Shown: piece after piece, positions 34,882 to 43,176 of the stretch
Numbering within the stretch: position 1 is the stretch's first letter
Layout: the number at the start of each line of letters is the position of its first letter
Origin: CAVPWP01 sp050789285
GTDB taxonomy: Bacteria; Pseudomonadota; Alphaproteobacteria; Rhodobacterales; Rhodobacteraceae
Assembly: GCF_050789285.1 (NCBI RefSeq)
Contig: NZ_JBOUVX010000002.1
Location: 1,178,001 to 1,242,000 of the forward strand
Direction: 5' to 3'
Length of the DNA stretch: 64,000 nucleotides
Made by a program: the position numbers and the translations under genes
The notes under the pieces: generated by a model
The model's input: the letters and a program-made list of their open reading frames with translations, nothing else
The model's database searches: none
Told to the model about the DNA's origin: nothing

Positions 34882-35379
34882 ATGAGCATGCATCAGACCC
34901 TTGGGCAGACAGAAACACGCGGGTTTCTTGACGATTACCTCGAAAGCCTGTCGCTGGTGGAACGGCTGCACCGGCTGCTTCTCGACGTCATCAAGGACGA
35001 GTTCGAGCGTCTTGGCATGCTGGAAATCAACGCGGTCCAGGCGCTTTTGCTGTTCAACATCGGCGACAACGAAGTGACCGCGGGCGAATTGCGCACGCGC
35101 GGCTACTACCAGGGCTCGAACGTCAGCTACAATCTCAAGAAGTTGGTCGACATGGGATACATGCACCACCAGCGGTGCGAGATCGACCGTCGTTCGGTTC
35201 GCGTGCGCCTGACGCCCAAGGGCCGCGAGGTCCGGCGCGTGGTCGGCGATCTGTTCGCCCGCCATGCCCAGGGGCTGGAGCGCAGCGTCGCGAACGATGC
35301 GGGCGGGCTGGGTGCGCTCAATCGCGCGCTGCACCGGGTCGAGCGTTTCTGGGGGGACCAGATCCGCTATATCTACTAG
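34882..35379 (+). CDS. MarR-family winged-helix regulator
   Basis: A 165-residue winged-helix protein. AVQALLLFNIGDNEVTAGEL, RGYYQGSNVSYNLKKLVDMG (recognition helix) and the wing QRCEIDRRSVRVRLTPKG are clear. The YYQGSNVSYNLKKL helix closely follows the LdtR-like branch of MarR proteins in alphaproteobacteria, where one member controls an L,D-transpeptidase and stress genes. Its targets here are unknown; the L,D-transpeptidase gene at 46695 is not adjacent. CGGAGCGG precedes the ATG. Confidence 0.85.
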   Translation: MSMHQTLGQTETRGFLDDYLESLSLVERLHRLLLDVIKDEFERLGMLEINAVQALLLFNIGDNEVTAGELRTRGYYQGSNVSYNLKKLVDMGYMHHQRCEIDRRSVRVRLTPKGREVRRVVGDLFARHAQGLERSVANDAGGLGALNRALHRVERFWGDQIRYIY

Positions 35380-35407
35380 GGGCGGCGACCCGTCCCGGGG
35401 CCACGTC

Positions 35408-35836
35408 CTACCAGTGGCCGGTGTTCTCCATGCTTGCCCAGGGTTCGGCCGGTGGCAGCGCCTCGCCCTTCTGCAGAAGCTCGATCGAGACATTGTCGGG
35501 CGAGCGTACGAAAGCCATGTGCCCGTCGCGCGGGGGGCGGTTGATCGTCACGCCTGCGTCCATCAGGCTTTGACAGGCCGCGTAGATGTCGTCGACGGCA
35601 TAGGCCAGGTGGCCGAAGTGCCGGCTGTCCGACGGCAGGCCTTCGTCCCCGTCCCAGTTGTAGGTCAGTTCGACCGGGCAGTCCTCCTGGCCAGGGGGCG
35701 CCATGAACACCAGCGTGAAGCGGCCCTTGTCGTTTTCGAAGCGCCGCGTCTCCTTCAGGCCCAGAAGCTCGTAGAAGGCCATGGATTTCTCGAGGTCGAG
35801 CACGCGCACCATCGTGTGCAGGTATCGGATCGTCAT
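35408..35836 (-). CDS. gloA: Lactoylglutathione lyase (glyoxalase I)
   Basis: A 142-residue VOC-fold metalloenzyme that converts the methylglyoxal-glutathione adduct to lactoylglutathione. The four metal ligands can be placed: His in IRYLHTMVRV, Glu in CPVELTYNW, His in RHFGHLAYAV and Glu in NVSIELLQKG. AFYELLGLKETRR is the standard N-terminal region. I start at the ATG at 35836, which gives the canonical start. The gene is convergent with the MarR regulator. Confidence 0.93.
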   Translation of the reverse strand: MTIRYLHTMVRVLDLEKSMAFYELLGLKETRRFENDKGRFTLVFMAPPGQEDCPVELTYNWDGDEGLPSDSRHFGHLAYAVDDIYAACQSLMDAGVTINRPPRDGHMAFVRSPDNVSIELLQKGEALPPAEPWASMENTGHW

Positions 35837-35911
35837 GTCTGTCCTCCGGTCATCTGCCGCGACCCTAGGCGGTCGCGCGCGCGCGTTCCAGTCCCGCCGC
35901 ACGCCGCGCCG

Positions 35912-37291
35912 TCAGAACACCGAGGTGATGCCCAGGCGGATCCCGATATCCTCGGCCTCGTAAAGGCTGATGTTCGACAGGGTGCGCGAGGCTTCGATCG
36001 TCATTGTGGGGCCGAAGCCATAGAAATTCCAGGCCGGCGCGCCCAGCGTGGCCCATATCCCCAGGCGCGTGTCCTGCCGCCCGTCGGTGGTGAAGGGCGA
36101 GGCGTCGTAGAGCCGCCGCTCGACGTTCAGCCCCACCCCCAGCGTCGTCGGCCCGATCACGGGTTCGGCGAAGGTGTAGTCGACCTCGACCAGCACTGCG
36201 TCGTTGTCGATCTCGATCGAGTCCGACTGCACCAGCCGGACCCCGCCGCCAAGGCCGAAGACGTCGCCGTTTCCGGCTTGCCAGATCCGCCGCAGGTCGA
36301 CCCGCGACACCCAGGCGGATCGGTCGGGGTCGTCAAGGCGCTTCTGCCGCTCGACCGAGGCGGCCAGCGTCGCCAGTGACTGCTGGCCCGGCGCCCATTG
36401 CGCCATGAGGCCCCCGCGCAGGTAGTCGCTCAGCGGTGCGCCGCCATAGCGGTTTCGCCCGGCCAGCGTATCGAAGCGCAGCACCACGTCGTCGGACCAG
36501 CTGCTGACCACCTGCGAGAGCCCGACCTCGATCGCCTCGAAGGCGTAGTCGGCACCACGTGCCTCGGGCGCCTGGCGTCGGGCCTCGTCCGACAGGACGA
36601 CCTGCTGCACGGCGAAGCCGGCATAGGCCTGCGCGGGCTGTCCGCCCAGCCCCGCGAACCGCAAGCGCGCCGAGCCCGACACAGCGATCTCGACCCCCGA
36701 CAGCGCCTGCGCATCGCCGCTCAGCACGAAGGGCAGGCCGGCGATCTCGACGATGTCCGCCCGCGAGCCGTTGTTGACGTTCGACGAGGGAACCACGCTG
36801 AAGGACAGCGAATAGGACCAGGGCGTGCGCGCGCGCACCGACCGGAAGTCGCGGATCGCTGCGGCGCGCAACTCGTCGGTCGGGGCCACCTGGGCGGCGC
36901 GTCGCAGCCAGAACTGCGCGATCAACCCTTGTTCGCGCAGGAAGTTGCCGGCGGCAAGCTCCATCGCGGCGGCAAAGCGTTCGTCGTCGGTCGCGGCAGC
37001 GGCGTTCGCCCGCCGCGCCGCGTCAAGCGCCCCCTCGACATCCCCCGCCGCGCGACGGATGCGCGCGACAAGGATCCAGGCCACCGCGTCGTCGGGATCG
37101 CGCTGCAAAAGCGCCGCGGCGATGGCGGCCGCGTCCTGCTGCCGCCCTTCGGCTTCGAGGGCCACGGCGATCGCCCGGGCCTCGGGGATCGACACCTCGA
37201 CCTCGGCCGCGGCCGGACGCCCCGCCATGGCCGGGGCAAGCGCCGAAAGAAGGCAGATCGCCCGCCACAGGGGCCGGGGCGTCAGGGGCAA
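35912..37291 (-). CDS. Slam-like outer-membrane protein (TPR plus DUF560-type barrel)
   Basis: A 459-residue exported protein: signal peptide to about residue 29, alpha-helical TPR-like repeats (about 35-150, with AIAVALEAEGRQQDAAAIAA), then alternating beta-strands to a terminal Phe (LGITSVF). This is the plan of surface lipoprotein assembly modulators (Slam), which move lipoproteins to the outer surface. It is translationally coupled (10-base overlap) to a TbpB-like lipoprotein gene, its likely substrate. The start appears to be TTG at 37291 with no clear Shine-Dalgarno, so translation may depend on termination of the upstream gene. Confidence 0.75.
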   Translation of the reverse strand: MPLTPRPLWRAICLLSALAPAMAGRPAAAEVEVSIPEARAIAVALEAEGRQQDAAAIAAALLQRDPDDAVAWILVARIRRAAGDVEGALDAARRANAAAATDDERFAAAMELAAGNFLREQGLIAQFWLRRAAQVAPTDELRAAAIRDFRSVRARTPWSYSLSFSVVPSSNVNNGSRADIVEIAGLPFVLSGDAQALSGVEIAVSGSARLRFAGLGGQPAQAYAGFAVQQVVLSDEARRQAPEARGADYAFEAIEVGLSQVVSSWSDDVVLRFDTLAGRNRYGGAPLSDYLRGGLMAQWAPGQQSLATLAASVERQKRLDDPDRSAWVSRVDLRRIWQAGNGDVFGLGGGVRLVQSDSIEIDNDAVLVEVDYTFAEPVIGPTTLGVGLNVERRLYDASPFTTDGRQDTRLGIWATLGAPAWNFYGFGPTMTIEASRTLSNISLYEAEDIGIRLGITSVF

Positions 37292-38079
37292 GCAGGATCG
37301 GCGCCCGCCGTTCCGCAGCGCGCCACGTTGAACGACCCGAATTCCCGCACCGTGCTGCCCTGGATCGGCGTGAACACCATCACGCCCGCCACGTCGGTGG
37401 CGTCGACGCCGCCGAAGATGCCGCCATAGGTGCCGCTGGTGGTGAGGTCCGGGAACTGCGTCGCTCCCAGGAACTCGCCATTGGCGTCGATGCGGGCGGT
37501 GGCCAGCGTCTGGGCGGGAAGGGCCGCGCCGCCAACGATCGCGCGGTTGCCGATCTCGCCGCCGACCTCCATCGCCGCGAACCTGGCCTCAAGCCGCGCC
37601 GTCCCCTGGGTGCGGACCGGATCGGTCGCGCCGGTGCCGAAGACCCCGGCGTAGGACCCGATGTAGGTCGCGGTGCCTGCGCGGGGCACGGACCAGGTGT
37701 CGATGCGCACATAGGTGCTGCCGCCGAAGGCGTCGCCGGCGAAGGCGTTGTCGCCTACCGCGCCCGCCACAAGGGTGCCGCGCGGGTTCTCGCGGAAGAG
37801 GGCGAGGAAGCTGCGATCGGGGCTTTGCCGGGCCACGTAGGCCTCGTAGCCCGGAACGTCGAGGTCGGGCCGCCGCGTGTAGTCGGCCACGAAGGCCGTC
37901 CCGTCGAGGTCCATGTCCAGGCGCAGCGTGTCGGCCACCGCGTCATAGCTTGCCGCGTTCAGGTTTCCGGCCAGTTCCGCGGGAAAGACCGGCGTGCCGC
38001 CGATCGTGCCGCCCTGGTTCTCGCCGTCGCAGGCGGCCAGAAGTGCAACCGCGGTGATCGACAACGCCTTGCGCAGCAT
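37282..38079 (-). CDS. Lipoprotein with TbpB-like beta-barrel domain (likely Slam substrate)
   Basis: A 265-residue lipoprotein: signal peptide MLRKALSITAVALLAAC with lipobox LAAC. A beta-rich chain follows, containing TYIGSYAGVFGTG, LEARFAAMEVGGEIGNRAI and SGTYGGIFGGVDATDVAGVM. The pattern of a Gly-Tyr-Gly-x-Phe strand followed by Ala-x-Glu-Val-Gly-Gly is that of the eight-stranded C-lobe barrel of TbpB, HpuA and related surface lipoproteins. Only one barrel is present. GGGGGAGGG precedes the ATG. The ligand is unknown. Confidence 0.78.
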   Translation of the reverse strand: MLRKALSITAVALLAACDGENQGGTIGGTPVFPAELAGNLNAASYDAVADTLRLDMDLDGTAFVADYTRRPDLDVPGYEAYVARQSPDRSFLALFRENPRGTLVAGAVGDNAFAGDAFGGSTYVRIDTWSVPRAGTATYIGSYAGVFGTGATDPVRTQGTARLEARFAAMEVGGEIGNRAIVGGAALPAQTLATARIDANGEFLGATQFPDLTTSGTYGGIFGGVDATDVAGVMVFTPIQGSTVREFGSFNVARCGTAGADPACP

Positions 38080-38322
38080 CGCGCCCTCCCCCGGACATAT
38101 GATGCGCCCATAGTCCGGGGCCGGGGTCGGGGCTGTCAATCATCCCGTGGCGGAATTCGGCCCCTGTGGCGGGCCGATGACAGGCCGTGACGCGCAGACT
38201 GTCAGCCTATTGTGTTTCCACGCCTGCCCGCCGCCAGATATAGTGTGGCCGAGTCGCACCCCGACTCGCCGACCGACTCGCACCCCGACTCACGCCGCCA
38301 CGACCCCCGAAGGAGCCCGCCG

Positions 38323-39231
38323 ATGCCGCTTTCCCCCGACCAGATCGCCGAGATCGACGAGCTTCGCGCCACCCCGCGCCCCACGCTGCGCGCCGTCTCG
38401 GACGGGATCGAGGCGCATCTTTACCGCGCCATCCCGGTGCTTGATCACGGCTTCGTCCGGGTGATCGACTACATGGGCGACGACGCCGCCATCGTGCAGG
38501 CCGCGCGCGTCAGCTATGGGCGTGGCACCAAGGCCGTGCAGAACGACGAAGGCCTGATCCGCTATCTCATGCGGCACTGGCACTCGACCCCCTTCGAGAT
38601 GTGCGAGATCAAGCTGCACGTGAAGCTGCCGGTCTTCGTCGCCCGCCAGTGGATCCGCCACCGCACCGCGAACGTGAACGAATACTCGGCCCGCTATTCG
38701 ATCCTCGACCGCGAATTCTACATCCCCGCGCCCGAACACCTGGCCGCGCAATCCACCGTCAACAACCAGGGCCGGGGCGAGGTCCTGACCGGCGAGGAAG
38801 CCGCCCGCGTGCTCGACATCCTGCGCGGCGACGCCATGCGCAGCTATGACCACTACGAGGAAATGCTCAGCCAGGACGGCCAGCAGGGCCTTGCCCGCGA
38901 ACTGGCGCGCATGAACCTGCCCGCCAACATCTATACCCAGTGGTACTGGAAGGTCGACCTGCACAACCTGTTCCACTTCCTGCGCCTGCGCGCCGACGCC
39001 CACGCCCAGTACGAGATCCGCGTCTACGCCGAGGCGATCTGCGACGTGGTGAAGGACTGGGTCCCCTACGCCTGGGCCGCGTTCGAGGATTACCGCCTGG
39101 GCGGCGTGACGCTGTCGGGCAAGGCCGTTGACTGCCTGCGGCGGATGCTTTCGGGGGAAGAGGTCACGCAGGAGACCAGCGGCATGAGCAAGGGCGAGTG
39201 GCGGGAGTTCATGGGGGTGGTGAGGGGGTAG
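38323..39231 (+). CDS. thyX: Flavin-dependent thymidylate synthase
   Basis: A 302-residue ThyX enzyme making dTMP from dUMP with FAD, NADPH and methylene-tetrahydrofolate. The ThyX motif RHRTANVNEYSARYS (RHRx7S) is complete, with EFYIPAPEHL and the C-terminal LHNLFHFLRLRADAHAQYEI. AAGGAG lies seven bases before the ATG at 38323; upstream in-frame codons consist of short DNA repeats (TCGCACCCCGACTC occurs twice at about 38250-38293) and are probably not translated. No thyA is seen here. Confidence 0.96.
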   Translation: MPLSPDQIAEIDELRATPRPTLRAVSDGIEAHLYRAIPVLDHGFVRVIDYMGDDAAIVQAARVSYGRGTKAVQNDEGLIRYLMRHWHSTPFEMCEIKLHVKLPVFVARQWIRHRTANVNEYSARYSILDREFYIPAPEHLAAQSTVNNQGRGEVLTGEEAARVLDILRGDAMRSYDHYEEMLSQDGQQGLARELARMNLPANIYTQWYWKVDLHNLFHFLRLRADAHAQYEIRVYAEAICDVVKDWVPYAWAAFEDYRLGGVTLSGKAVDCLRRMLSGEEVTQETSGMSKGEWREFMGVVRG

Positions 39232-39295
39232 ATGAAGACCATCTTCACACAAAGACATGGGGTAAGGTGTAAGCTGTTCGGGGAGGCACACCACT

Positions 39296-40249
39296 ATGGC
39301 TAAGGGGCGTTCAGTCAGACTCTATCTTGTCGATGGGACTGCAACGGGCATTCTGACTGCTGAAATAATGAATTGGACCGGCCACGTCTTGGCAGCCCCT
39401 AGGACCAGAATTGAAGATGCTCTCTCCAGGAGCGAGTTGCGGAGAACCGGTGTATACTTCCTCTTTGGACCTGATGAGGAAGTGTCAGACGTAAACCGTG
39501 TCTACGTTGGTGAAGGTGATGAGATTGCAAAGAGAATTTATCAACATAACAAGGAGAAAGTCTTTTGGGAGAGGTTTATTGCTGTCACCAGCAAGGATAT
39601 GAACCTCACCAAAGCTCATGTCCGGTACCTGGAGGGAAGACTCTTGCAACTTGTGCAGGAAGCAAAAAAGGCAAAACTAGCAAATAAGGACCTGCCGCAA
39701 TTCGACCTCCTTCCGGAGGCTGACAAGGCGGATATGGAGGCGTTTCTTGAGGAGATCCAGCTTGTGCTTCCAGTTATTGGAGCGGACTTTCTTCGCCGAC
39801 CCACGGTCAACGTCAAGCCGAAGTCCATTTCGGATTCCGCTCCAGCTAGCTTAGAGAGCCAGAATCAGGAGGGCAACGAACACGTACTCTTCGTGCTTTC
39901 AAACTCAAATGCTGGTATCGAGGCGACTGCAAGAGAGATATCCGGGGAGTTCGTCGTGCTTTCAGGGTCTCGTGGTTCGCTCAAGGAGAAGTCTTCATTT
40001 CACGATCGTATCAAGGCTATTAGAGACGAAGCACTTGAGACGGGGAGAGCGCGAAAGATTAATGATAGAAACTTTGTTCTTGATGAGGATATCTCTTTCT
40101 CTAGTCCAAGTGCGGCTTCAGTCTTTTTGTTCGGGACATCAAGAAATGGAAGAGCAGATTGGATTGTGAGCGGAAACAACAAGAATTACGGGACGTGGAA
40201 AGAGGAGGTGATCGACGAGCGGGCTAAACACATGGTGCTGCAGTTGTAG
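39296..40249 (+). CDS. GIY-YIG nuclease domain protein with DUF4357 (likely acquired)
   Basis: A 317-residue protein. Residues about 48-125 form a GIY-YIG domain (RRTGVYFLFG, then RVYVGEGDEIAKRIYQHN, then a Glu-containing helix YLEGRLL). The C-terminus has a DUF4357-like segment (ASVFLFGTSRNGRADWIV). The gene is visibly richer in A and T than all neighbours and uses AAA, AAT, ATA and AGA codons that are rare around it, which points to horizontal transfer. Related proteins occur in defence and mobile contexts, but no partner gene is present. GGGGAGG precedes the ATG. Confidence 0.82.
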   Translation: MAKGRSVRLYLVDGTATGILTAEIMNWTGHVLAAPRTRIEDALSRSELRRTGVYFLFGPDEEVSDVNRVYVGEGDEIAKRIYQHNKEKVFWERFIAVTSKDMNLTKAHVRYLEGRLLQLVQEAKKAKLANKDLPQFDLLPEADKADMEAFLEEIQLVLPVIGADFLRRPTVNVKPKSISDSAPASLESQNQEGNEHVLFVLSNSNAGIEATAREISGEFVVLSGSRGSLKEKSSFHDRIKAIRDEALETGRARKINDRNFVLDEDISFSSPSAASVFLFGTSRNGRADWIVSGNNKNYGTWKEEVIDERAKHMVLQL

Positions 40250-40279
40250 TCAAAGCACGCACCCCACGCCGGATCACCC

Positions 40280-40339
40280 GTAGGGCGGGGTTCACCCCGC
40301 CGAACCCGGCCGCGGATGGCGGGGTGAACCCCGCCCTAC
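40280..40339. repeat. Long perfect inverted repeat (REP-like)
   Basis: A 22-base arm beginning GTAGGGCGGGGTTCACCC (40280-40301) is exactly repeated in reverse at 40318-40339 across a 16-base spacer. Each arm is itself self-complementary (GGCGGGG-TTCA-CCCCGCC). Such elements are typical of REP/BIME-type dispersed repeats mobilised by RAYT proteins. It sits 30 bases downstream of the AT-rich GIY-YIG gene. Confidence 0.85.
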
Positions 40340-40477
40340 CGCGCTGACGCAGGCGCTTCATTCGTTACGCCCCACGCCCCCACCATCCCGCCACCCCCGC
40401 GCCACCCCCTCTCCCTATCCCCGCCACAATCCCGCGCCATGGTTTTCGTCGTGTGAGTGGTCCTAGGGGTCGTGCAA

Positions 40478-40789
40478 ATGCGAGTGTTGTCCGCCGTCGT
40501 TTCATTCCTTGCGTTCAATGCCCTCGGCGTTCTGCTGATGCAGTCCGAGCCGGGGCATGAACCTGCGCTTCTGTCTGCGATCCTCGGGTCGTGGATGGAC
40601 CTTGCGCAGGTCGTCAAGACATATGGATATCAGCCCGTGGGCCTTAGCTTCATGGCGTTGGGCCTTTACATCGCGCTGGTCTGCCTTGTCCTGTCGCAGC
40701 CCCGCGGCCGCTGGTGGCCCGAGCGTCTGCGCGACGTCTCCTCGCGCCGTGCCGTGCCCCCCGACCCGCTGGGCGGTACCCGGGGCTGA
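40478..40789 (+). CDS. Small membrane protein, unknown function
   Basis: A 103-residue protein with two hydrophobic segments (about residues 3-20 and 50-70) and a basic, Arg-rich C-terminal tail (RGRWWPERLRD). I recognise no domain. The start at 40478 is the ATG closest to the first hydrophobic segment; a GTG at 40457 in the same frame is possible. It follows a GC-rich repeat-bearing gap. Coding potential rests on the membrane pattern and frame length only. Confidence 0.5.
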   Translation: MRVLSAVVSFLAFNALGVLLMQSEPGHEPALLSAILGSWMDLAQVVKTYGYQPVGLSFMALGLYIALVCLVLSQPRGRWWPERLRDVSSRRAVPPDPLGGTRG

Positions 40790-40903
40790 TCCGGGCCCGA
40801 TCCGGGACTTTGCGCGCACCAGGTCCGCCACCGGACAGGGCACGCGGCCCGTCCCGCGACAAGTTTATCCACGGGCCGTCATGATCCTGTTACATTCAGG
40901 GTC

Positions 40904-41212
40904 ATGCGCCGCCTTGCCCTGATTCCCCTTGGCCTTCTCGCCCTGTCTGTGCTTCTGGCTGCCCCGGCGGCGGCCGAAAGCCCGATCGCCGAGGTGGTCT
41001 GCGCCCCCTCGGCCGAGATGCGCGACCGGCTGACCCGCGACTATGGCGCCAGCCTGTCGGGGCAGGGCCTGCGCGACCATGACAGCGTGATGGAGCTTTG
41101 GTCCTCGGCCCGGGGCGACTGGACGCTGGTCGTGGCCTACGCCAGCGGTCTGCGCTGCATCGTCGCCATGGGCGAGGCCTGGGATACGATCCCGGCCCGC
41201 GACCCCGCCTGA
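40904..41212 (+). CDS. Secreted small protein, unknown function
   Basis: A 102-residue protein with a clear signal peptide (LGLLALSVLLAAPAAAE, cleaved near residue 24) and two Cys residues that could form a disulfide (VVCAPSAEM and GLRCIVAMG). The segment ARGDWTLVVAYASGLRCIV is typical of short periplasmic proteins seen in Rhodobacteraceae. No known domain. It is followed by about 220 bases without a gene, containing only GC-rich direct repeats of CCGCCTGAC. Confidence 0.7.
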   Translation: MRRLALIPLGLLALSVLLAAPAAAESPIAEVVCAPSAEMRDRLTRDYGASLSGQGLRDHDSVMELWSSARGDWTLVVAYASGLRCIVAMGEAWDTIPARDPA

Positions 41213-41437
41213 CTCAGCCCGCCTGACGCACCCCGCCTGACACGCCCGGCCAGCAAAGCGGCGCCCGACGCGCCATGCGGCGCCCCGTCGGGGATGGGCG
41301 AGGTCAGGGCAGGGAAAAGTCGCAGGGGAAAGCAGACGTGCCCTCGGCTGGGGCGACAGGGCCAAGGGTGCGGCGCACGGGGCGCGCTGGTCCCCCAGGG
41401 GGCGGGGCGCCCGCGGGGGGCGCACCCGCATGGGGCG

Positions 41438-41644
41438 TCAGAGCAGCTTCAGATCGCCCGCGGACTTGCGTCCGTCGCGGCCCTCGATCATTTCGAAGCT
41501 GATCTTCTGGTTGTCGGCAAGTCCGGTGAGCCCGGCCCGCTCGACCGCCGAGATGTGGACGAAAATGTCCTTGCCGCCGTCATCGGGTGCGATGAAGCCA
41601 TAGCCTTTGGTGGTGTTGAACCATTTTACGGTTCCGGTGGGCAT
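41438..41644 (-). CDS. Cold shock protein, CspA family
   Basis: A 68-residue single cold-shock domain that binds single-stranded RNA and DNA. RNP1-like KGYGFIAPDDG and RNP2-like DIFVHISAV are present after the start PTGTVKWFNTTK. GGAGAGGG lies before the ATG at 41644. A leader of unknown length lies upstream, in a 190-base gap that contains an eight-T run on this strand (41782-41789). The bufferin operon ends just upstream of it on the same strand. Temperature or growth-phase control is likely for the family. Confidence 0.93.
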   Translation of the reverse strand: MPTGTVKWFNTTKGYGFIAPDDGGKDIFVHISAVERAGLTGLADNQKISFEMIEGRDGRKSAGDLKLL

Positions 41645-41836
41645 AGGCCCTCTCCTTTCGATCGTCATCCGCGAAAACTGCACGCGGACTTCTGCAGCCA
41701 CGTCTTCCAAGTTACGGCCGCATTCCCGAAGAAGCAGAGCGACTTGAATGTATTGGCGTGAAAATACTTGGCGCGGCCGCGAAAAAAAACAAGCCGTCGC
41801 TGCGGGGCCCGCGCATTTCGGCGCGCGGCTGCGCGT

Positions 41837-42430
41837 TCAGGCGGCAGCGCTGCGTGATCTTTGCCCGTCCTCGCGCCGGGACCCTGCCGTGAGACGGGCC
41901 AGAAGCCGGTCGGCCGAGAGCGGCCCCGCGCCCTTCAGCACCAGCGTGAGCAGAAGGAACACCCAGAGCGCACGTTGATCGGCGACGATGGCATCGGCGG
42001 CGCGGTCGAACCAGCCGCCGATGTCCGCGCCGCCAAGTCCGTGGCCGGTGATGTCGACCCAGGTCTGCACCGCCACGAACCCGATCATCCCAAGCGCGGC
42101 AAGGCGCGTGAGAAGGCCAAGGACGATCAGCAGCGGCAACAGGAACTCGGCCCAGGTCCCCGCGACCGCGATCGCCCAATGCCCGACCCCAAGCTGCGAG
42201 ACGTCATATCCCGCCGCCTCGACCGCGCGGGGAAAGATCTGGATGTAGGCCCCGTCCGAGGGGCGAAGAAAGCCAAGCACCCCATCGCCCAGCTTGGTGC
42301 GCGCCGCGTTCCAGAAATAGATCAGCAGGACCCCGGCGAAGGTCAGGCGCGCCAGAGTGGGGATCAGCGCCGTCGACACCGCGTCAAGGCGCGCGGCGAC
42401 CGACTGGTGGGCGGCGACAAGGGCGTTCAT
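41837..42430 (-). CDS. DoxX family membrane protein of the bufferin operon
   Basis: A 197-residue protein with four membrane helices. PTLARLTFAGVLLIYFWNAA, GTWAEFLLPLLIVLGLLTRL and the C-terminal LWVFLLLTLVLKGAG match DoxX proteins. It is the last gene of a four-gene operon and overlaps the DUF2063 gene by four bases. DoxX proteins are the usual fourth component (HvfD-like) of DUF2282/DUF692/DUF2063 loci. A role in redox or metal handling at the membrane is inferred from context only. Confidence 0.85.
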   Translation of the reverse strand: MNALVAAHQSVAARLDAVSTALIPTLARLTFAGVLLIYFWNAARTKLGDGVLGFLRPSDGAYIQIFPRAVEAAGYDVSQLGVGHWAIAVAGTWAEFLLPLLIVLGLLTRLAALGMIGFVAVQTWVDITGHGLGGADIGGWFDRAADAIVADQRALWVFLLLTLVLKGAGPLSADRLLARLTAGSRREDGQRSRSAAA

Positions 42431-43176
42431 GGGGCGGTCTCCTCGAGGGCGGCGAAAGCGCCCGCCGTGATGAGGCGGGCTAGGGTGTCGGCGGGGTCGA
42501 AGCCGTCGCCGCCGGCCTCGATCGCCGCGCCCAGGGCGGCACCCTCGGCAAGGTCGCGGACAAGGGCAGCGCCCCCGTCGGGCAAAAGCGTCTGCACCGG
42601 GTCGAAGCCCGGGCGTGTGATCAGCACGGTCTCGGCCCCGGGGGCGGGTTTCGGGGCGCCGGGCACCATGTTGCGCGCCCAGATGCCGTGGATCGGCCAG
42701 GGCGAGGCGACCACGCGCACCGCCGGATGCAGCCGCGGGCGCGCGGACAGCAGGCGGTCGGGCGAAAGCGCGGTGAAGGCTTCGGGCCCCAGCGTGTCGG
42801 CATCGGCGGCGTGGTAGCTTTCGCGCAAGCACAGCTCGAGCCGGGCGATGTCCGGCAGATAGGGCAGGTGCGCAAGCTGCGGCAGGGCGGCCAGGAAGCC
42901 CGGCATTTCAGCCCCGTAAAACATCAGCACGGGCGAAGACGGCGGATGGGCGCGCAGGAACAGACCGGCAAGGCCGCGAAAGTTCGCCTCGCCCAGCAGC
43001 TTCGCCAGAACCGGAAAGGCGGTCGTCAGCGCCTCGGTCAGGCTGACGGCCACGTTGTTGCGATAGACCGAAAAGCGCCGGCCCGCGGGCGCCCCGTCCG
43101 GGGCCAGAAGCCCCTCCGGCACCGCGCGCGCAGGGTCGAGAAGCGCCGTGGCGAAGGCGGATTGACCGGCGCTCAT
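42427..43176 (-). CDS. bufC: DUF2063 protein, MNIO partner (BufC/HvfC-like)
   Basis: A 249-residue protein. The N-terminal DUF2063 domain reads FSVYRNNVAVSLTEALTTAF then PVLAKLLGEANFRGLAG, with the conserved AHPPSSPVL loop. The C-terminal part has the PxxxRLELCLRESYHAAD segment. In characterised MNIO systems this protein binds the precursor leader and presents it to the DUF692 enzyme. It overlaps bufB by four bases upstream and DoxX by four downstream, so the complex is likely made in fixed ratio. Confidence 0.87.
   Translation of the reverse strand: MSAGQSAFATALLDPARAVPEGLLAPDGAPAGRRFSVYRNNVAVSLTEALTTAFPVLAKLLGEANFRGLAGLFLRAHPPSSPVLMFYGAEMPGFLAALPQLAHLPYLPDIARLELCLRESYHAADADTLGPEAFTALSPDRLLSARPRLHPAVRVVASPWPIHGIWARNMVPGAPKPAPGAETVLITRPGFDPVQTLLPDGGAALVRDLAEGAALGAAIEAGGDGFDPADTLARLITAGAFAALEETAP

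Noticed and set aside
38239..38293. Upstream in-frame extension of thyX through TCGCACCCCGACTC repeats
   Set aside because: AAGGAG directly before the ATG at 38323 and the ThyX family N-terminus favour the shorter protein.
41645..41836. Intrinsic terminator at the eight-T run after DoxX
   Set aside because: No stem longer than about five pairs directly precedes the T-run on that strand.
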